A stretch of DNA of 64,000 nt from Erwinia pyrifoliae DSM 12163 (GTDB taxonomy: Bacteria; Pseudomonadota; Gammaproteobacteria; Enterobacterales; Enterobacteriaceae): contig NC_017390.1 in NCBI RefSeq assembly GCF_000026985.1, forward strand, positions 2,308,254-2,372,253, written 5' to 3'. A program made the translations under genes and the position numbers. The notes below the pieces were generated by a model, which saw nothing but the letters and a program-made list of their open reading frames with translations, ran no database searches and was not told where the DNA came from. Below are positions 13,785 to 24,910 of the stretch, piece after piece. The stretch's first letter is position 1. Every line of letters begins with the position of its first letter.

Positions 13785-14436
13785 CGCAGAAATGGTACGT
13801 GCAGTTCTGGATGGCAGCAAAACGCAGACGCGCCGGATTATCAAAAACCAGCGCATTGGTGATGAATGGAGCGTCAAACCAGCCCAAAACCCGCGTAGCC
13901 CGAGGCATACCCATGATTGGTGGCTACCGCACGGCACGCAGCCGTACTCCGCAATTCCAGCGAACCCGTTCGGTGCGGTAGGCGATCGCCTGTGGGTGCG
14001 TGAGACGTGGGCCATCCTCGGAAATGAAGATCGCTGTGCTATCGACTGGAATGAAAATCTGGTTAAAGGCGGTGGGCCAGAAGCCGCGAGAATTTACCGT
14101 GCCAGCTGCGAACAGCGCCCCGGTAATTATGGGCTGTGGTCAATTCCTGACGACGCGGTCTGGAAACCTCATACTGACGATATGCAATATGAGGGCGCAT
14201 GGACGCCATCCATCCACATGCCGCGCTGGGCTTCCCGCATAACGCTTGAGATTACCGGCGTTCGCGTGGAGCGCCTGCATGAGATTAGCGCCCGAGATGT
14301 AATAAAGGAAGGACTCGCCCATAACGCGAAAGAGGACTATTCATGGCTGTGGGAATCGATTTACGGCGAGGGCAGCTGGCAGGCTAACCCGTGGGTGTGG
14401 GTAGTCGAGTTTAAGCGCGTGGAGGATGCAAAGTGA
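13759..14436 (+). CDS. ASCH-like phage protein
   Basis: A 225-residue protein typical of lambdoid early regions. Conserved points are Pro-Ile-Ile-Phe-Asn-Ala-Glu-Met near the N-terminus, Gly-Ser-Lys-Thr-Gln-Thr-Arg-Arg, and Phe-Gly-Ala-Val-Gly-Asp-Arg-Leu-Trp-Val-Arg-Glu-Thr-Trp, a pattern seen in ASCH/PUA-like proteins that may bind RNA or modified bases. The start at 13759 has GGGAGG 5 nt upstream. It overlaps the preceding gene in another frame and couples to the next by GTGA. Confidence 0.7.
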   Translation: MRERPIIFNAEMVRAVLDGSKTQTRRIIKNQRIGDEWSVKPAQNPRSPRHTHDWWLPHGTQPYSAIPANPFGAVGDRLWVRETWAILGNEDRCAIDWNENLVKGGGPEAARIYRASCEQRPGNYGLWSIPDDAVWKPHTDDMQYEGAWTPSIHMPRWASRITLEITGVRVERLHEISARDVIKEGLAHNAKEDYSWLWESIYGEGSWQANPWVWVVEFKRVEDAK

Positions 14437-14822
14437 GCACAAAACAGCTAGATAGGCTATTAAGCCGTATTCACGCGGCGACAGATGAAAGTTTTCCTGC
14501 TCTTATTGCTAAAGATTTTTTGGTGCTTTCATCTCATTGCCACGACATGTCTTTGCGAGTGAAAGAGCTGGCCCAGCGTGATGCTGCAACTCCGACGATA
14601 CCAGTTACCCAGCAACTTCCTGAACCTAACAATACAGTCCTGCTGTATGACGCCAGCGGCGAAGGTTGGGTGATTGGATGGCGTTCTGTCTGGCGCACAT
14701 CCGGGCAGAAAGAAACCGGTAACTGGGAATGGTCTTTTCAGATTACAGAACTGAATAGTGAAAATACCCATATTACTCACTGGGCACCAATCCCAGATAA
14801 GCCTGAAATGGAGACGTTATGA
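14433..14822 (+). CDS. DUF551 phage protein
   Basis: A 129-residue protein with GTG start overlapping the upstream stop. The C-terminal half is a DUF551 domain: a Trp-Val-Ile-Gly-Trp-Arg-Ser strand followed by the family hallmark Thr-His-Trp-Ala-Pro-Ile-Pro near the end. DUF551 proteins are small early phage proteins of unknown function. The N-terminal 45 residues are helical. The gene is coupled to the exonuclease gene downstream. Confidence 0.7.
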   Translation: MSTKQLDRLLSRIHAATDESFPALIAKDFLVLSSHCHDMSLRVKELAQRDAATPTIPVTQQLPEPNNTVLLYDASGEGWVIGWRSVWRTSGQKETGNWEWSFQITELNSENTHITHWAPIPDKPEMETL

Positions 14823-15388
14823 ATCATTTAATGCTCGACCTTGAAACGATGGGTACCAAACCGGACACCCCGATCGTCTCCATTGGTGCGGTATTTTTCG
14901 ATCCGCAAAGCAGCGAGTTGGGCGAAGAGTTCTATGTGGCCGTCAACCTCACCAGCGCAATGGAGCAGGGAGCCATTCCAGACGGAGATACTATTATCTG
15001 GTGGCTGAAGCAAAGCCCGGAAGCGCGTGCGGCCATTTGCTCCGATGCCGCTTTGAAAATAACCGATGCACTGTCTGAATTAAGCCATTTCATTAACCGT
15101 CATGCGAACAACACCAAATATCTAAATGTGTGGGGCAACGGTGCCAACTTCGACAACGTTATTGTGCGCGGGGCTTTTGAGCGTGCTGGCCAGTCCTGCC
15201 CGTGGCAATTTTGGAATGACCATGACGTTCGCACCATCGTTACTTTAGGCCGCGAAATCGGTTTCGATCCAAAACGGGATATGCCTTTTGACGGCGAACG
15301 ACACAATGCGCTGGCTGATGCTATTAACCAGGCAAAATACGTGTCCGCTATCTGGCAACATTTGATACCTACCAGTCACGAAGAATAA
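14819..15388 (+). CDS. Phage 3'-5' exonuclease, DEDD family
   Basis: A 189-residue DnaQ-like exonuclease. The first metal pair is Asp7 and Glu9 (Leu-Asp-Leu-Glu-Thr-Met-Gly), a later Asp lies in Gly-Ala-Asn-Phe-Asp, and the final His-Asn-Ala-Leu-Ala-Asp gives the DEDDh His and Asp. It resembles the exonuclease VIII C-terminal and Rv2179c-type exoribonuclease proteins carried by prophages. Substrate, DNA or RNA, cannot be told from sequence. It starts inside the DUF551 stop (ATGA). Confidence 0.8.
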   Translation: MNHLMLDLETMGTKPDTPIVSIGAVFFDPQSSELGEEFYVAVNLTSAMEQGAIPDGDTIIWWLKQSPEARAAICSDAALKITDALSELSHFINRHANNTKYLNVWGNGANFDNVIVRGAFERAGQSCPWQFWNDHDVRTIVTLGREIGFDPKRDMPFDGERHNALADAINQAKYVSAIWQHLIPTSHEE

Positions 15389-15396
15389 GCCTAACT

Positions 15397-15417
15397 GCCC
15401 GGATGAAGCCGGGCTTT
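15397..15417 (+). terminator. Hairpin before xis
   Basis: GCCCGG and CCGGGC form a 6-bp stem with a 6-nt loop followed by TTT, between the exonuclease and xis. It may reduce transcription into xis-int. Confidence 0.5.
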
Positions 15418-15430
15418 ATGGAGAAAAACC

Positions 15431-15676
15431 ATGATTCAAATGCTGACATTAGAAGAATGGGCCGCCGCAAAGTACCGGAGCAATCCTCCGAGCCTAAGTA
15501 CATTGCGTAGGTACGCCAAGCAAAGCATGTTTTCCCCACCAGCCAGTAAAGAAGGCAAATTCTGGCGAGTAAGAGAGGATGCCGAGATAACGGGTAGTAT
15601 TGCGCAGCCCGTAATCAAAAAATCAGATTCGCCATTGCTGCAGAGGATATTATACGATGGCTGCAAGACCTCGTAA
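15431..15676 (+). CDS. xis: Excisionase
   Basis: An 81-residue lambda-type excisionase: a Leu-Glu-Glu-Trp-Ala-Ala-Ala-Lys-Tyr opening, a Ser-Leu-Ser-Thr-Leu-Arg-Arg-Tyr-Ala-Lys recognition helix, and a wing with Pro-Pro-Ala-Ser-Lys-Glu-Gly-Lys-Phe-Trp-Arg-Val. Xis bends attachment-site DNA so that integrase excises rather than integrates. It precedes int and overlaps it by 20 nt, so both are read from the early operon. Confidence 0.8.
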   Translation: MIQMLTLEEWAAAKYRSNPPSLSTLRRYAKQSMFSPPASKEGKFWRVREDAEITGSIAQPVIKKSDSPLLQRILYDGCKTS

Positions 15677-16784
15677 AAATAACGTCAAAGTGCCAAACCT
15701 TTATCCGCTTTATAGCCGGAAAGTGAACAAAATTTACTGGCGCTATAAGCATCCTCTTACGGGTAAATTCCACAGTCTTGGCACGGACGAAACAGAAGCT
15801 GTCGCAATAGCAACCGAAGCTAATGCCCGACTGGCAGAGCAGCGAACAAGACAGATTTTAGCAATCGGTGACAAGATTGCTGCCAGCAAGGGGCAAGCTA
15901 TCACCACTGCAACCTGGCTGGACAAGTACTGGAAAATTCAGAAGGAGCGGCTGGATAGTGGCGATATTCGGGTAAATACCTATAAGCAGAAAGCTAAACC
16001 TGTTGCTCTGTTCAAAGAACGCGCGGGTATGAAACTGATCTCCTCTGTCGATGTCCGCGATATTGCTCAAATCCTGGAGCATTATATTGCAGCCGGCCAA
16101 CCAAGAATGGCACAGGTAGTCCGTTCAGTGCTGATCGACGTATTCAGGGAAGCGCAGCATTTCGGTGAGGTGCCACCAGGTCATAATCCTGCTCTGGCCA
16201 CAAAACAGCCTAAACAGAAGATTACGCGGCAGCGCCTCAATCTGGAAGAGTGGCAGAAAATATTCGATGTCGCTAATACCAGCCATCAGTATATGGGCAA
16301 CGCTATGCTGCTGGCCCTCGTCACCGGCCAGCGTCTGGGGGATATCTCTAATATGAAGTTCAGTGATATCTGGGACGATCATCTGCATGTTATTCAGGAA
16401 AAGACCGGGAGCAAGATTGCCATCCCCCTTTCACTTCGTCTGAATGCGATTAACTGGAGTTTACGGGATGTTGTAACCCGGTGCAGGGATTACGCAGTCA
16501 GTCCCTGGATGGTCCATTTTTTCCGCGCCACATCTCAGGCAGAACGAGGCGCGCAGGTGAAATCGAATACCATCACCATGAATTTTAGCAAGGCGCGGGA
16601 TAAGGCGGGACTGGATTGGGGAACTGGTACGCCGGCAACGTTCCATGAGCAACGTTCTTTATCTGAACGGTTATACAAAGCTCAGGGTGTTGATACAATG
16701 AGGCTGCTAGGCCATAAAAATCAAGGACAAACTGATTGCTATCATGATGACAGAGGCAAAGACTGGCTTAAAATAAACCTTTAG
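15657..16784 (+). CDS. int: Tyrosine integrase, e14/phage 21 (icd) type
   Basis: A 375-residue tyrosine recombinase. Residues 1-65 are the arm-binding domain (a Pro-Leu-Tyr-Ser-Arg-Lys-Val-Asn-Lys-Ile-Tyr-Trp-Arg-Tyr strand pattern), about 75-175 the core-binding domain, and about 190-375 the catalytic domain. Visible catalytic residues are Arg in Gly-Gln-Arg-Leu-Gly-Asp, Lys in Glu-Lys-Thr-Gly-Ser-Lys, His and Arg in His-Glu-Gln-Arg-Ser, His in Leu-Leu-Gly-His-Lys, and the nucleophile Tyr in Asp-Cys-Tyr-His-Asp-Asp-Arg. All are present, so it should be active. Length and sequence style match IntE of e14, consistent with insertion at icd. Confidence 0.92.
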   Translation: MAARPRKNNVKVPNLYPLYSRKVNKIYWRYKHPLTGKFHSLGTDETEAVAIATEANARLAEQRTRQILAIGDKIAASKGQAITTATWLDKYWKIQKERLDSGDIRVNTYKQKAKPVALFKERAGMKLISSVDVRDIAQILEHYIAAGQPRMAQVVRSVLIDVFREAQHFGEVPPGHNPALATKQPKQKITRQRLNLEEWQKIFDVANTSHQYMGNAMLLALVTGQRLGDISNMKFSDIWDDHLHVIQEKTGSKIAIPLSLRLNAINWSLRDVVTRCRDYAVSPWMVHFFRATSQAERGAQVKSNTITMNFSKARDKAGLDWGTGTPATFHEQRSLSERLYKAQGVDTMRLLGHKNQGQTDCYHDDRGKDWLKINL

Positions 16785-16817
16785 TCTATTCCATACACAT
16801 TCCTTAGAAGAGAATTT

Positions 16818-18185
16818 ATGAGCATAAATAACCTATCAACTCAAGAGTTTTACGAAAGATTGAAGTTAGTGATTAGACCATCTGCCCCCATCTCATCATT
16901 TGAAATGCTGTTTGGACGTGAGAAGCAAATAAACGAAATTGAAGGTGCATTATATGCTGATGGCAGGCATGCTTTCATTTATGGAGACAGGGGGGTTGGT
17001 AAGACATCTTTAGCGCAAACTATCGCTGTAAAATTACAGCAGGAAAATGACCCTATTTTTGTTGGATGTGAGCCAAAATCTTCTCTAAGTACCATAGTCC
17101 AAGATATTTTATCAAAAGGAATAAAATCAATAGATTTGGCAAAAGAAACAACACTCGGTGCAGGTGTTTCTTATAGCGGCATTGGTTTATCTGCCCAATA
17201 TAAGAAATCAGAGAAAGCAACACCCCAAGTGACTCAATCAGTTTCTTCAGCAGCAAGCGCTTTAGCATCATTGATAGGAAAACATTCGTCTACCCCATTC
17301 ATAGTGATTGATGAATTCGATCAGATAGAAGACATAGAAGAAAGAAAAAACTTCGGGCGACTCATTAAGAATCTCGGAGATCAAGATGTTAATATAAAAA
17401 TTATATTTACAGGAATTGGTGACTCATTACACTCCCTGATTGGAGGGCATCTCTCAAGTGAAAGACAGATTCATCAAACTCATCTAGATGCATTACCATG
17501 GAGCGGTCGAGATGAGATTATCGACCGTGCTTTCAATGAATTTGATATCTTCCTGGATAAAGACGTAAAGTTTAAAATATCTGGTCTTAGTGATGGTTAT
17601 CCTCATTATGTCCACCTACTATGTGAAAAAATATTATGCTGTGTATATTCTAAAGATGAGGAAATTGATCACATCACCCATCCAATTTTTTTGGAAGGAC
17701 TCACTGACGCAGTTAGTTCTGTCTCAGAAACTTTAAAATACGATTACGTTCAAGCAACCAATTGTAGACCAGAATATTTTCACCATATACTTTGGGCAAT
17801 GGCAGACTCTGGGGATCTACAAAGAGAAAAGAAAACTATTTTGCTTTCTTATAACCACATATGTAATCAAAAAGAATATCAAAAACTTGATAATAAACAA
17901 TTTGACCGCCAGTTTACAAAACTTAAACAAGAGGATTTCGGGAGCGTTATCATCCCCGCTCTTGAAGGTAGAAAGGGGTGGTTTCGATTTAAAGAAAATA
18001 TGCTTCGTGGCTATGTTCGTATGATGGCTGAGATAAACGGTGTCAAACTTGACTTTGAAAGAAGGTTTACAGCAAATGAACCATCAGCCCAAGTTGCTTC
18101 TTACCGCTCAACTTCTTATCAACCTTTAACTCCTATAGAGAACAAAATTTTTAGAAAACAGAAGAATGATATTAGGTCTGAGTAA
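16818..18185 (+). CDS. AAA/STAND-like ATPase, prophage cargo
   Basis: A 455-residue P-loop ATPase. Walker A (GDRGVGKTS) is at residues 56-64 and Walker B (FIVIDEFD) at 161-168; a sensor-like Ile-Ile-Phe-Thr-Gly-Ile-Gly strand follows near 195. After about residue 290 comes a helical region and probable winged helices, the layout of Orc/Cdc6-like and STAND ATPases. It is clearly more AT-rich than its neighbours. It is a single gene with GAAGAG before its start, placed between int and the attachment site, the spot where e14 keeps lit. Anti-phage defence or superinfection exclusion is a reasonable guess from position only; no effector domain is seen. Confidence 0.75.
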   Translation: MSINNLSTQEFYERLKLVIRPSAPISSFEMLFGREKQINEIEGALYADGRHAFIYGDRGVGKTSLAQTIAVKLQQENDPIFVGCEPKSSLSTIVQDILSKGIKSIDLAKETTLGAGVSYSGIGLSAQYKKSEKATPQVTQSVSSAASALASLIGKHSSTPFIVIDEFDQIEDIEERKNFGRLIKNLGDQDVNIKIIFTGIGDSLHSLIGGHLSSERQIHQTHLDALPWSGRDEIIDRAFNEFDIFLDKDVKFKISGLSDGYPHYVHLLCEKILCCVYSKDEEIDHITHPIFLEGLTDAVSSVSETLKYDYVQATNCRPEYFHHILWAMADSGDLQREKKTILLSYNHICNQKEYQKLDNKQFDRQFTKLKQEDFGSVIIPALEGRKGWFRFKENMLRGYVRMMAEINGVKLDFERRFTANEPSAQVASYRSTSYQPLTPIENKIFRKQKNDIRSE

Positions 18186-18189
18186 GGGG

Positions 18190-18242
18190 TTTTGATAACT
18201 TATTTTGATAAAATTTTGATAACCGTTAGCAGGCTATCAAAA
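18190..18242. repeat. TTTTGATAA repeats beside the attachment site
   Basis: TTTTGATAA occurs at 18190, 18203 and 18214, with an inverted TATCAAAA at 18235-18242. Short repeats of this spacing next to int and the integration site could be integrase arm-type sites; part of them also forms a weak hairpin after the ATPase gene. Confidence 0.4.
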
Positions 18243-18263
18243 AAAAGGGAGCGCTATGCTCCC
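18239..18263 (-). terminator. icd terminator
   Basis: On the minus strand GGGAGC-ATAGC-GCTCCC is followed by eight T residues. It lies 28 nt after the icd stop codon. Confidence 0.85.
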
Positions 18264-18290
18264 GTTAACAAATTTTTCAAGCTACCGCAC

Positions 18291-19541
18291 TTACATATGC
18301 TTAATCATCGCATCGCCAAACTCTGACGATTTCAGTAACTTAGCACCGTCCATCTGGCGCTCAAAGTCATAGGTCACGGTTTTAGCGGCGATTGCCCCTT
18401 CCATACCTTTAACAATCAGGTCGGCTGCTTCGGTCCAGCCCATATGACGCAGCATCATCTCTGCTGACAGGATAACTGAACCCGGGTTCACCTTGTCCTG
18501 TCCTGCATACTTAGGCGCAGTACCGTGGGTCGCTTCGAACAGCGCGCATTCGTCTCCGATGTTAGCTCCCGGGGCAATACCAATGCCGCCAACCTGCGCT
18601 GCCAGCGCATCCGAGATGTAGTCACCGTTCAGATTCATACAGGCAATCACATCATACTCGGCCGGACGTAGCAGGATCTGCTGAAGAAAAGCATCTGCGA
18701 TCACGTCTTTAATCACAATCTCTTTGCCGGTGTTGGGGTTGTTGATGGTCAGCCATGGGCCACCATCAATTGGCTCGCCGCCGAACTCATCTTTCGCCAA
18801 CTGGTAACCCCAGTCTTTGAAAGCGCCTTCGGTGAACTTCATGATATTGCCTTTATGGACCAGAGTGACGGAATCGCGGTCGTTGGCAATGGCGTATTCG
18901 ATGGCTGCACGCACCAGACGTTGGGTACCGGCTTGCGAACAAGGCTTAACGCCAATACCGCACTGCTCTGGAAAACGGATCTTCTTCACGCCCATTTCTT
19001 CGCGCAGGAATTTGATCACTTTATCCGCTTCTGGCGTACCCGCTTTCCACTCGATACCGGCATAGATATCTTCGGAGTTCTCACGGAAAATCACCATATC
19101 GGTATCTTCAGGGCGTTTCACCGGGCTTGGCGTGCCAGTGTAGTAGCGAACAGGACGCAGACAAATGTAGAGATCCAGCTGCTGGCGCAGGGCAACATTC
19201 AGGGACCGAATGCCGCCGCCGACCGGGGTGGTCAGAGGGCCTTTAATGGCAACGCGATATTCTTTAATCAGGTCGAGGGTTTCTTCTGGCAGCCAGACAT
19301 CCTGGCCATAAAGCTCTACCGACTTCTCACCGGTGTAAATTTCCATCCAGGAAATTTTACGTTCACCGCTGTAAGCTTTCTGCACCGCGGCGTCAACGAC
19401 TTTGATCATCACCGGAGACACATCAACGCCAATGCCATCACCTTCGATAAACGGGATGATAGGATTATCAGGTACGTTGAGTTTTCCCTGGTCCAGGGTG
19501 ATTTTCTGACCTTCCACCGGAACAACTACTTTGCTTTCCAT
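18291..19541 (-). CDS. icd: Isocitrate dehydrogenase (NADP+)
   Basis: A 416-residue NADP-dependent isocitrate dehydrogenase, the TCA-cycle enzyme converting isocitrate to 2-oxoglutarate and CO2. The start is at 19541 (AGGAGAGG upstream), giving MESKVVVP; length equals the E. coli enzyme. The substrate/phosphorylation segment Gly-Ile-Arg-Ser-Leu-Asn-Val and the metal-binding Asp residues in Asn-Gly-Asp-Tyr-Ile-Ser-Asp are present. The gene's 3' end abuts the prophage and is probably the phage-supplied version; the reading frame is intact through Ile-Lys-His-Met. Its 5' end faces rluE divergently. Confidence 0.97.
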   Translation of the reverse strand: MESKVVVPVEGQKITLDQGKLNVPDNPIIPFIEGDGIGVDVSPVMIKVVDAAVQKAYSGERKISWMEIYTGEKSVELYGQDVWLPEETLDLIKEYRVAIKGPLTTPVGGGIRSLNVALRQQLDLYICLRPVRYYTGTPSPVKRPEDTDMVIFRENSEDIYAGIEWKAGTPEADKVIKFLREEMGVKKIRFPEQCGIGVKPCSQAGTQRLVRAAIEYAIANDRDSVTLVHKGNIMKFTEGAFKDWGYQLAKDEFGGEPIDGGPWLTINNPNTGKEIVIKDVIADAFLQQILLRPAEYDVIACMNLNGDYISDALAAQVGGIGIAPGANIGDECALFEATHGTAPKYAGQDKVNPGSVILSAEMMLRHMGWTEAADLIVKGMEGAIAAKTVTYDFERQMDGAKLLKSSEFGDAMIKHM

Positions 19542-19640
19542 TAACCTCTCCTTCGAGCGCTTTTTTTTGTTAATGACTTGTAAGATGCGCGTCAATACTA
19601 CTTGAATATTACCCTAACGCCAATCATCTCAGGTTTGCGG

Positions 19641-19646
19641 TATAAT
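19641..19646 (+). promoter_or_regulatory. Consensus -10 overlapping the annotated-type rluE start
   Basis: TATAAT here overlaps the first possible rluE ATG at 19645. If this is the promoter, transcription begins after that ATG and the true start is 19675. No good -35 hexamer is seen at the usual distance. Confidence 0.45.
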
Positions 19647-20301
19647 GCGCTTATTGTTCCTGAGTGCAAAGACTATGCGAAAAACTTCCTTTACTCATCA
19701 TCACACTAAGCGCAACCGTCCCCGCTCTGCCGCAAAGCCAGCAGGCAAAAGCCCCCGCTGCGTGGTGCTGTTTAACAAACCGTTCGATGTGTTACCACAA
19801 TTTAGCGATGGATCCGGTCGTCGCACCCTAAAAGATTACGTTCCGCAGTTGGGTATTTACGCCGCAGGCAGGCTTGACCGCGATAGTGAAGGGCTGATGG
19901 TGTTAACCAATGACGGCGAGCTACAAGCGCAGCTTACCCAGCCGGGTAAGCGTACCGGGAAAGTCTATTATGTGCAGGTTGAAGGCTGCCCGCAGGAAGG
20001 CGATCTGCAGCCGCTGCGCGATGGGGTAAATCTGAAAGATGGCCCTACCCTGCCAGCAGTGGTAGAAAAGGTGGCTGCCCCCGACTGGTTGTGGGATCGT
20101 CAGCCACCCATCCGCGAACGCAAAGCCATTCCAACCTGCTGGCTGAAAATAACCCTTTATGAAGGACGTAACCGCCAGGTCAGGCGTATGACCGCTCATA
20201 TCGGTTTTCCAACTTTGCGCCTGATCCGTTTTTCTATGGGTAGTTTAGGGCTACGGGCGCTGGCACCTGGAGAGTGGCGTGATATCAGTGATGAAATCTG
20301 A
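19645..20301 (+). CDS. rluE: 23S rRNA pseudouridine(2457) synthase
   Basis: A 218-residue RsuA/RluB-family enzyme that makes pseudouridine 2457 in 23S rRNA. The catalytic Asp is in [10 protein letters not shown], and the C-terminal motif Gly-Arg-Asn-Arg-Gln-Val-Arg-Arg-Met is intact. The E. coli protein is conventionally started at the equivalent ATG. Here that ATG overlaps a perfect TATAAT, so initiation at Met11 (19675) may be correct, giving 208 residues. It is the first gene of a rightward run rluE-nudJ-mnmA-hflD-purB. Confidence 0.92.
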   Translation: MRLLFLSAKTMRKTSFTHHHTKRNRPRSAAKPAGKSPRCVVLFNKPFDVLPQFSDGSGRRTLKDYVPQLGIYAAGRLDRDSEGLMVLTNDGELQAQLTQPGKRTGKVYYVQVEGCPQEGDLQPLRDGVNLKDGPTLPAVVEKVAAPDWLWDRQPPIRERKAIPTCWLKITLYEGRNRQVRRMTAHIGFPTLRLIRFSMGSLGLRALAPGEWRDISDEI

Positions 20302-20348
20302 CGATTAACCGGCGCTATGCCACGCATATTCACCTTATGGAGAGCATT

Positions 20349-20825
20349 ATGTTTAAACCGCATGTCACCGTTGCGACCGTAGTACAGGCTGAAGGACGGT
20401 TTCTGGTTGTAGAAGAACGGGTACGCGGGCGAATAACGTGGAATCAGCCAGCTGGCCATCTGGAGGCAGATGAAACCCTGCTGCAGGCGGCAGTGCGTGA
20501 GTTATCGGAAGAGACCGGTCTTGATGCGGTGCCACAGGCATTTTTACGTCTGCACCAGTGGATAGCTCCCGATAATACGCCCTTTCTGCGTTTTCTGTTC
20601 GCCCTCGACCTGCCAGAGGTGGTTGAAACATGGCCACAGGATCGGGATATTGATCGCTGCTGGTGGCTACCAGCACAAGATATTATATCGTCAAAAAAAC
20701 TGCGCTCACCGCTGGTAGCAGAAAGCCTGCATATTTATCAGAATGGAGTGCGCTACCCGCTGGACATTCTCAGCGCCTTCCAGTGGCCATTTAGCGAGAG
20801 TGCGGACGCCGCCGCCGCATGGTAG
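20349..20825 (+). CDS. nudJ: Nudix phosphatase NudJ
   Basis: A 158-residue Nudix hydrolase. The Nudix box is complete: Gly in Pro-Ala-Gly-His-Leu-Glu, then Arg-Glu-Leu-Ser-Glu-Glu-Thr-Gly-Leu. In E. coli, NudJ hydrolyses HMP-PP (a thiamine intermediate) and nucleoside tri- and diphosphates. The start at 20349 (MFKPHVTV) matches the family and has GGAGAG 6 nt upstream. The C-terminal tail ends in an Ala-rich segment slightly longer than in E. coli. It is followed by mnmA. Confidence 0.93.
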   Translation: MFKPHVTVATVVQAEGRFLVVEERVRGRITWNQPAGHLEADETLLQAAVRELSEETGLDAVPQAFLRLHQWIAPDNTPFLRFLFALDLPEVVETWPQDRDIDRCWWLPAQDIISSKKLRSPLVAESLHIYQNGVRYPLDILSAFQWPFSESADAAAAW

Positions 20826-20934
20826 AATACGCCCGCAATTTTATCAGAGTCGCCTTTAACGACTCCTGGTACCCCGAATGTTTTAGCTAATGGCTAAAAA
20901 GAGGACGGGTAGAAACTTTAAAGTCAGGTACAAG

Positions 20935-22044
20935 ATGTCTAACAGCCAGAAAAAAGTGATCGTCGGCATGTCCGGCGGCGTGGACTCCTCCGTTTCGGCC
21001 TGGTTGCTGCAGCAACAGGGCTTTCAGGTTGAAGGCCTGTTTATGAAGAACTGGGAGGAGGACGATGATGAAGCGTACTGCACCGCAGCAGAAGACCTTG
21101 CCGATGCGCAAGCCGTCTGCGACAAACTCGGCATATATCTGCATACGGTCAACTTTGCCGCCGAGTATTGGGATAACGTCTTCGAGCACTTCCTGGCCGA
21201 GTACAAAGCCGGGCGTACACCCAATCCCGACATTCTTTGCAATAAAGAGATCAAGTTTAAAGCCTTTCTGGAGTTCGCTGCGGAAGATTTAGGGGCAGAC
21301 TACATCGCCACAGGTCACTACGTGCGCCGACAGGATATGGGCGGCAAAAGCCGTCTGCTGCGCGGTCTGGACGGCAATAAAGACCAAAGTTACTTTCTCT
21401 ATACTCTCGGTCACGAACACATCGCGCAAAGCCTGTTTCCGGTCGGAGAACTTGCTAAACCTGAAGTGCGCCGCATTGCGGAGCAGCTGAAGCTGGTGAC
21501 TGCGAAGAAAAAAGATTCAACCGGTATCTGTTTTATCGGCGAGCGCAAATTCACCGAGTTCCTTGCACGCTATTTACCGGCACAGCCAGGAGCCATTATC
21601 TCCGTTGATGGGGTTAATGTTGGGCAACATCAGGGCCTGATGTATCACACCCTTGGTCAGCGCAAAGGTCTGGGTATCGGTGGCCGAAAAGAGGCCAACG
21701 AAGATCCCTGGTATGTGGTTGATAAGGATGTGACCAATAACCTGCTGGTGGTGGCACAAGGCCACGATCATCCCCGCCTGATGTCACAAGGTCTGACTGC
21801 CCAGCAGCTGCACTGGGTCGACAGGAGTGTGTTATCCGCCTCGTTACGCTGTACGGTTAAAACCCGCTATCGCCAGGAGGATATCCCCTGCACGGTGATC
21901 CCCCTTGATGCTGAACGCATTGAGGTGCGTTTTGATTATCCGGTGGCGGCCGTTACGCCGGGGCAGTCTGCGGTCTTTTATCTCGATGAAGTCTGCCTTG
22001 GTGGCGGCGTCATTGAACAACGTCTGCCGTTAATCAACGCCTGA
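20935..22044 (+). CDS. mnmA: tRNA-specific 2-thiouridylase
   Basis: A 369-residue PP-loop enzyme that thiolates U34 of tRNA-Glu, -Gln and -Lys. The PP-loop SGGVDSS is at residues 13-19. The catalytic cysteines are in Pro-Asp-Ile-Leu-Cys-Asn-Lys-Glu and Ser-Thr-Gly-Ile-Cys-Phe-Ile-Gly. The start at 20935 ([12 protein letters not shown]) matches homologues; an in-frame upstream ATG at 20890 would add 15 unusual residues. hflD follows after 25 nt. Confidence 0.96.
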   Translation: MSNSQKKVIVGMSGGVDSSVSAWLLQQQGFQVEGLFMKNWEEDDDEAYCTAAEDLADAQAVCDKLGIYLHTVNFAAEYWDNVFEHFLAEYKAGRTPNPDILCNKEIKFKAFLEFAAEDLGADYIATGHYVRRQDMGGKSRLLRGLDGNKDQSYFLYTLGHEHIAQSLFPVGELAKPEVRRIAEQLKLVTAKKKDSTGICFIGERKFTEFLARYLPAQPGAIISVDGVNVGQHQGLMYHTLGQRKGLGIGGRKEANEDPWYVVDKDVTNNLLVVAQGHDHPRLMSQGLTAQQLHWVDRSVLSASLRCTVKTRYRQEDIPCTVIPLDAERIEVRFDYPVAAVTPGQSAVFYLDEVCLGGGVIEQRLPLINA

Positions 22045-22069
22045 CATAACCAGCCAGGAGTCAGTCACC

Positions 22070-24114
<2,045 letters not shown>

Positions 24115-24157
24115 GCCGTTCAGGTGGGCTGGCGCAAGTCGGCCCATGTTAAGCTGC

Positions 24158-24192
24158 GGTTTATTTGCTGTCCGCTATACTTTTCTTAATCT
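24158..24192 (+). promoter_or_regulatory. Candidate PhoP box and phoP promoter
   Basis: GGTTTATTTGCTGTCCG (24158-24174) matches the PhoP box of the E. coli phoP promoter at 12 of 17 positions (half-sites GGTTTA, N5, TGTCCG). A -10-like TAATCT at 24187-24192 is 12 nt downstream, the spacing used by PhoP-activated promoters. This suggests autoregulation. Confidence 0.5.
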
Positions 24193-24237
24193 GTGCTGCT
24201 GATATCTGGTGGCTCTTTTTTTCTTAAGGATTAGGCT

Positions 24238-24906
24238 ATGCGTGTGTTAATTGTGGAAGATAATCCACTGCTGCGTCATCATCTGGCGGTGCAGCTGCGT
24301 GAGATGGGTCATCAGGTCGATGCCGCTGAAGATGCGAAAGAGGCTGACTACTTCCTCAACGAACACACCCCGGATATTACGCTGGTCGATCTTGGTCTGC
24401 CAGATGAAGACGGCATGACGCTGATCCGCCGCTGGCGTACTCAGGAAGTGCGTCAGCCTATTCTGGTATTGACCGCTCGTGACGGTTGGCAAGCCAAAGT
24501 TGAAGCGCTGGAAGCCGGTGCCGATGACTACGTCACCAAGCCGTTTCATATTGAAGAGGTGGTCGCACGTTTGCAGGCGCTGATGCGCCGCAACTGCGGT
24601 CTGGCCTCACAGATCATTACGCTGCAGCCTTTCCAGGTTGACCTCTCGCGCCGGGAATTAACCATCAACGACCGCCAGATTAAGCTCACCGCCTTCGAAT
24701 ACACCATTATTGAAACGTTGATTCGTAATGCTGGAAAAGTGGTCAGTAAGGATTCGCTGATGCTGCAACTCTATCCCGACGCTGAACTGCGCGAAAGCCA
24801 TACCATCGATGTGTTGATGGGGCGTCTGCGCAAAAAGATTCAGGCAGAACATGCGCAGGAAGTTATCACTACAGTGCGCGGTCAGGGTTACCGCTTCGAT
24901 CTCTGA
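24238..24906 (+). CDS. phoP: Response regulator PhoP
   Basis: A 222-residue OmpR-family regulator. The receiver domain (1-115) has acidic residues in Val-Glu-Asp-Asn, the phospho-acceptor Asp in Thr-Leu-Val-Asp-Leu-Gly-Leu-Pro, and Lys in Tyr-Val-Thr-Lys-Pro-Phe. The winged-helix domain spans about 130-222. PhoP responds to low Mg2+, acid pH and antimicrobial peptides through PhoQ and controls virulence traits in plant-pathogenic enterobacteria. It is co-transcribed with phoQ, 4 nt downstream. Confidence 0.96.
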   Translation: MRVLIVEDNPLLRHHLAVQLREMGHQVDAAEDAKEADYFLNEHTPDITLVDLGLPDEDGMTLIRRWRTQEVRQPILVLTARDGWQAKVEALEAGADDYVTKPFHIEEVVARLQALMRRNCGLASQIITLQPFQVDLSRRELTINDRQIKLTAFEYTIIETLIRNAGKVVSKDSLMLQLYPDAELRESHTIDVLMGRLRKKIQAEHAQEVITTVRGQGYRFDL

Positions 24907-24910
24907 AGGT

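Larger units (their letters stand above)
1..18290. mobile_element. Lambdoid prophage at icd (right part; left end outside window)
   Basis: The segment has the layout of a lambdoid immunity region: a repressor gene flanked by divergent early operons, ending in xis and int, with int pointing at the 3' end of icd. The integrase resembles the 375-residue e14/phage 21 type that uses icd as its target. Early genes are joined by ATGA or GTGA overlaps. No capsid, tail or lysis genes are visible, so the late region must lie left of position 1 or has been lost. Because integration at icd replaces the gene's 3' end, a short icd 3' fragment is expected at the unseen left end. The exact attachment core cannot be placed from this end alone. 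Confidence 0.9.

Noticed and set aside
18855..19544. 229-residue ORF antisense to icd
   Set aside because: It is a long shadow frame of a GC-rich conserved gene, with no ribosome site and composition dictated by icd codons.
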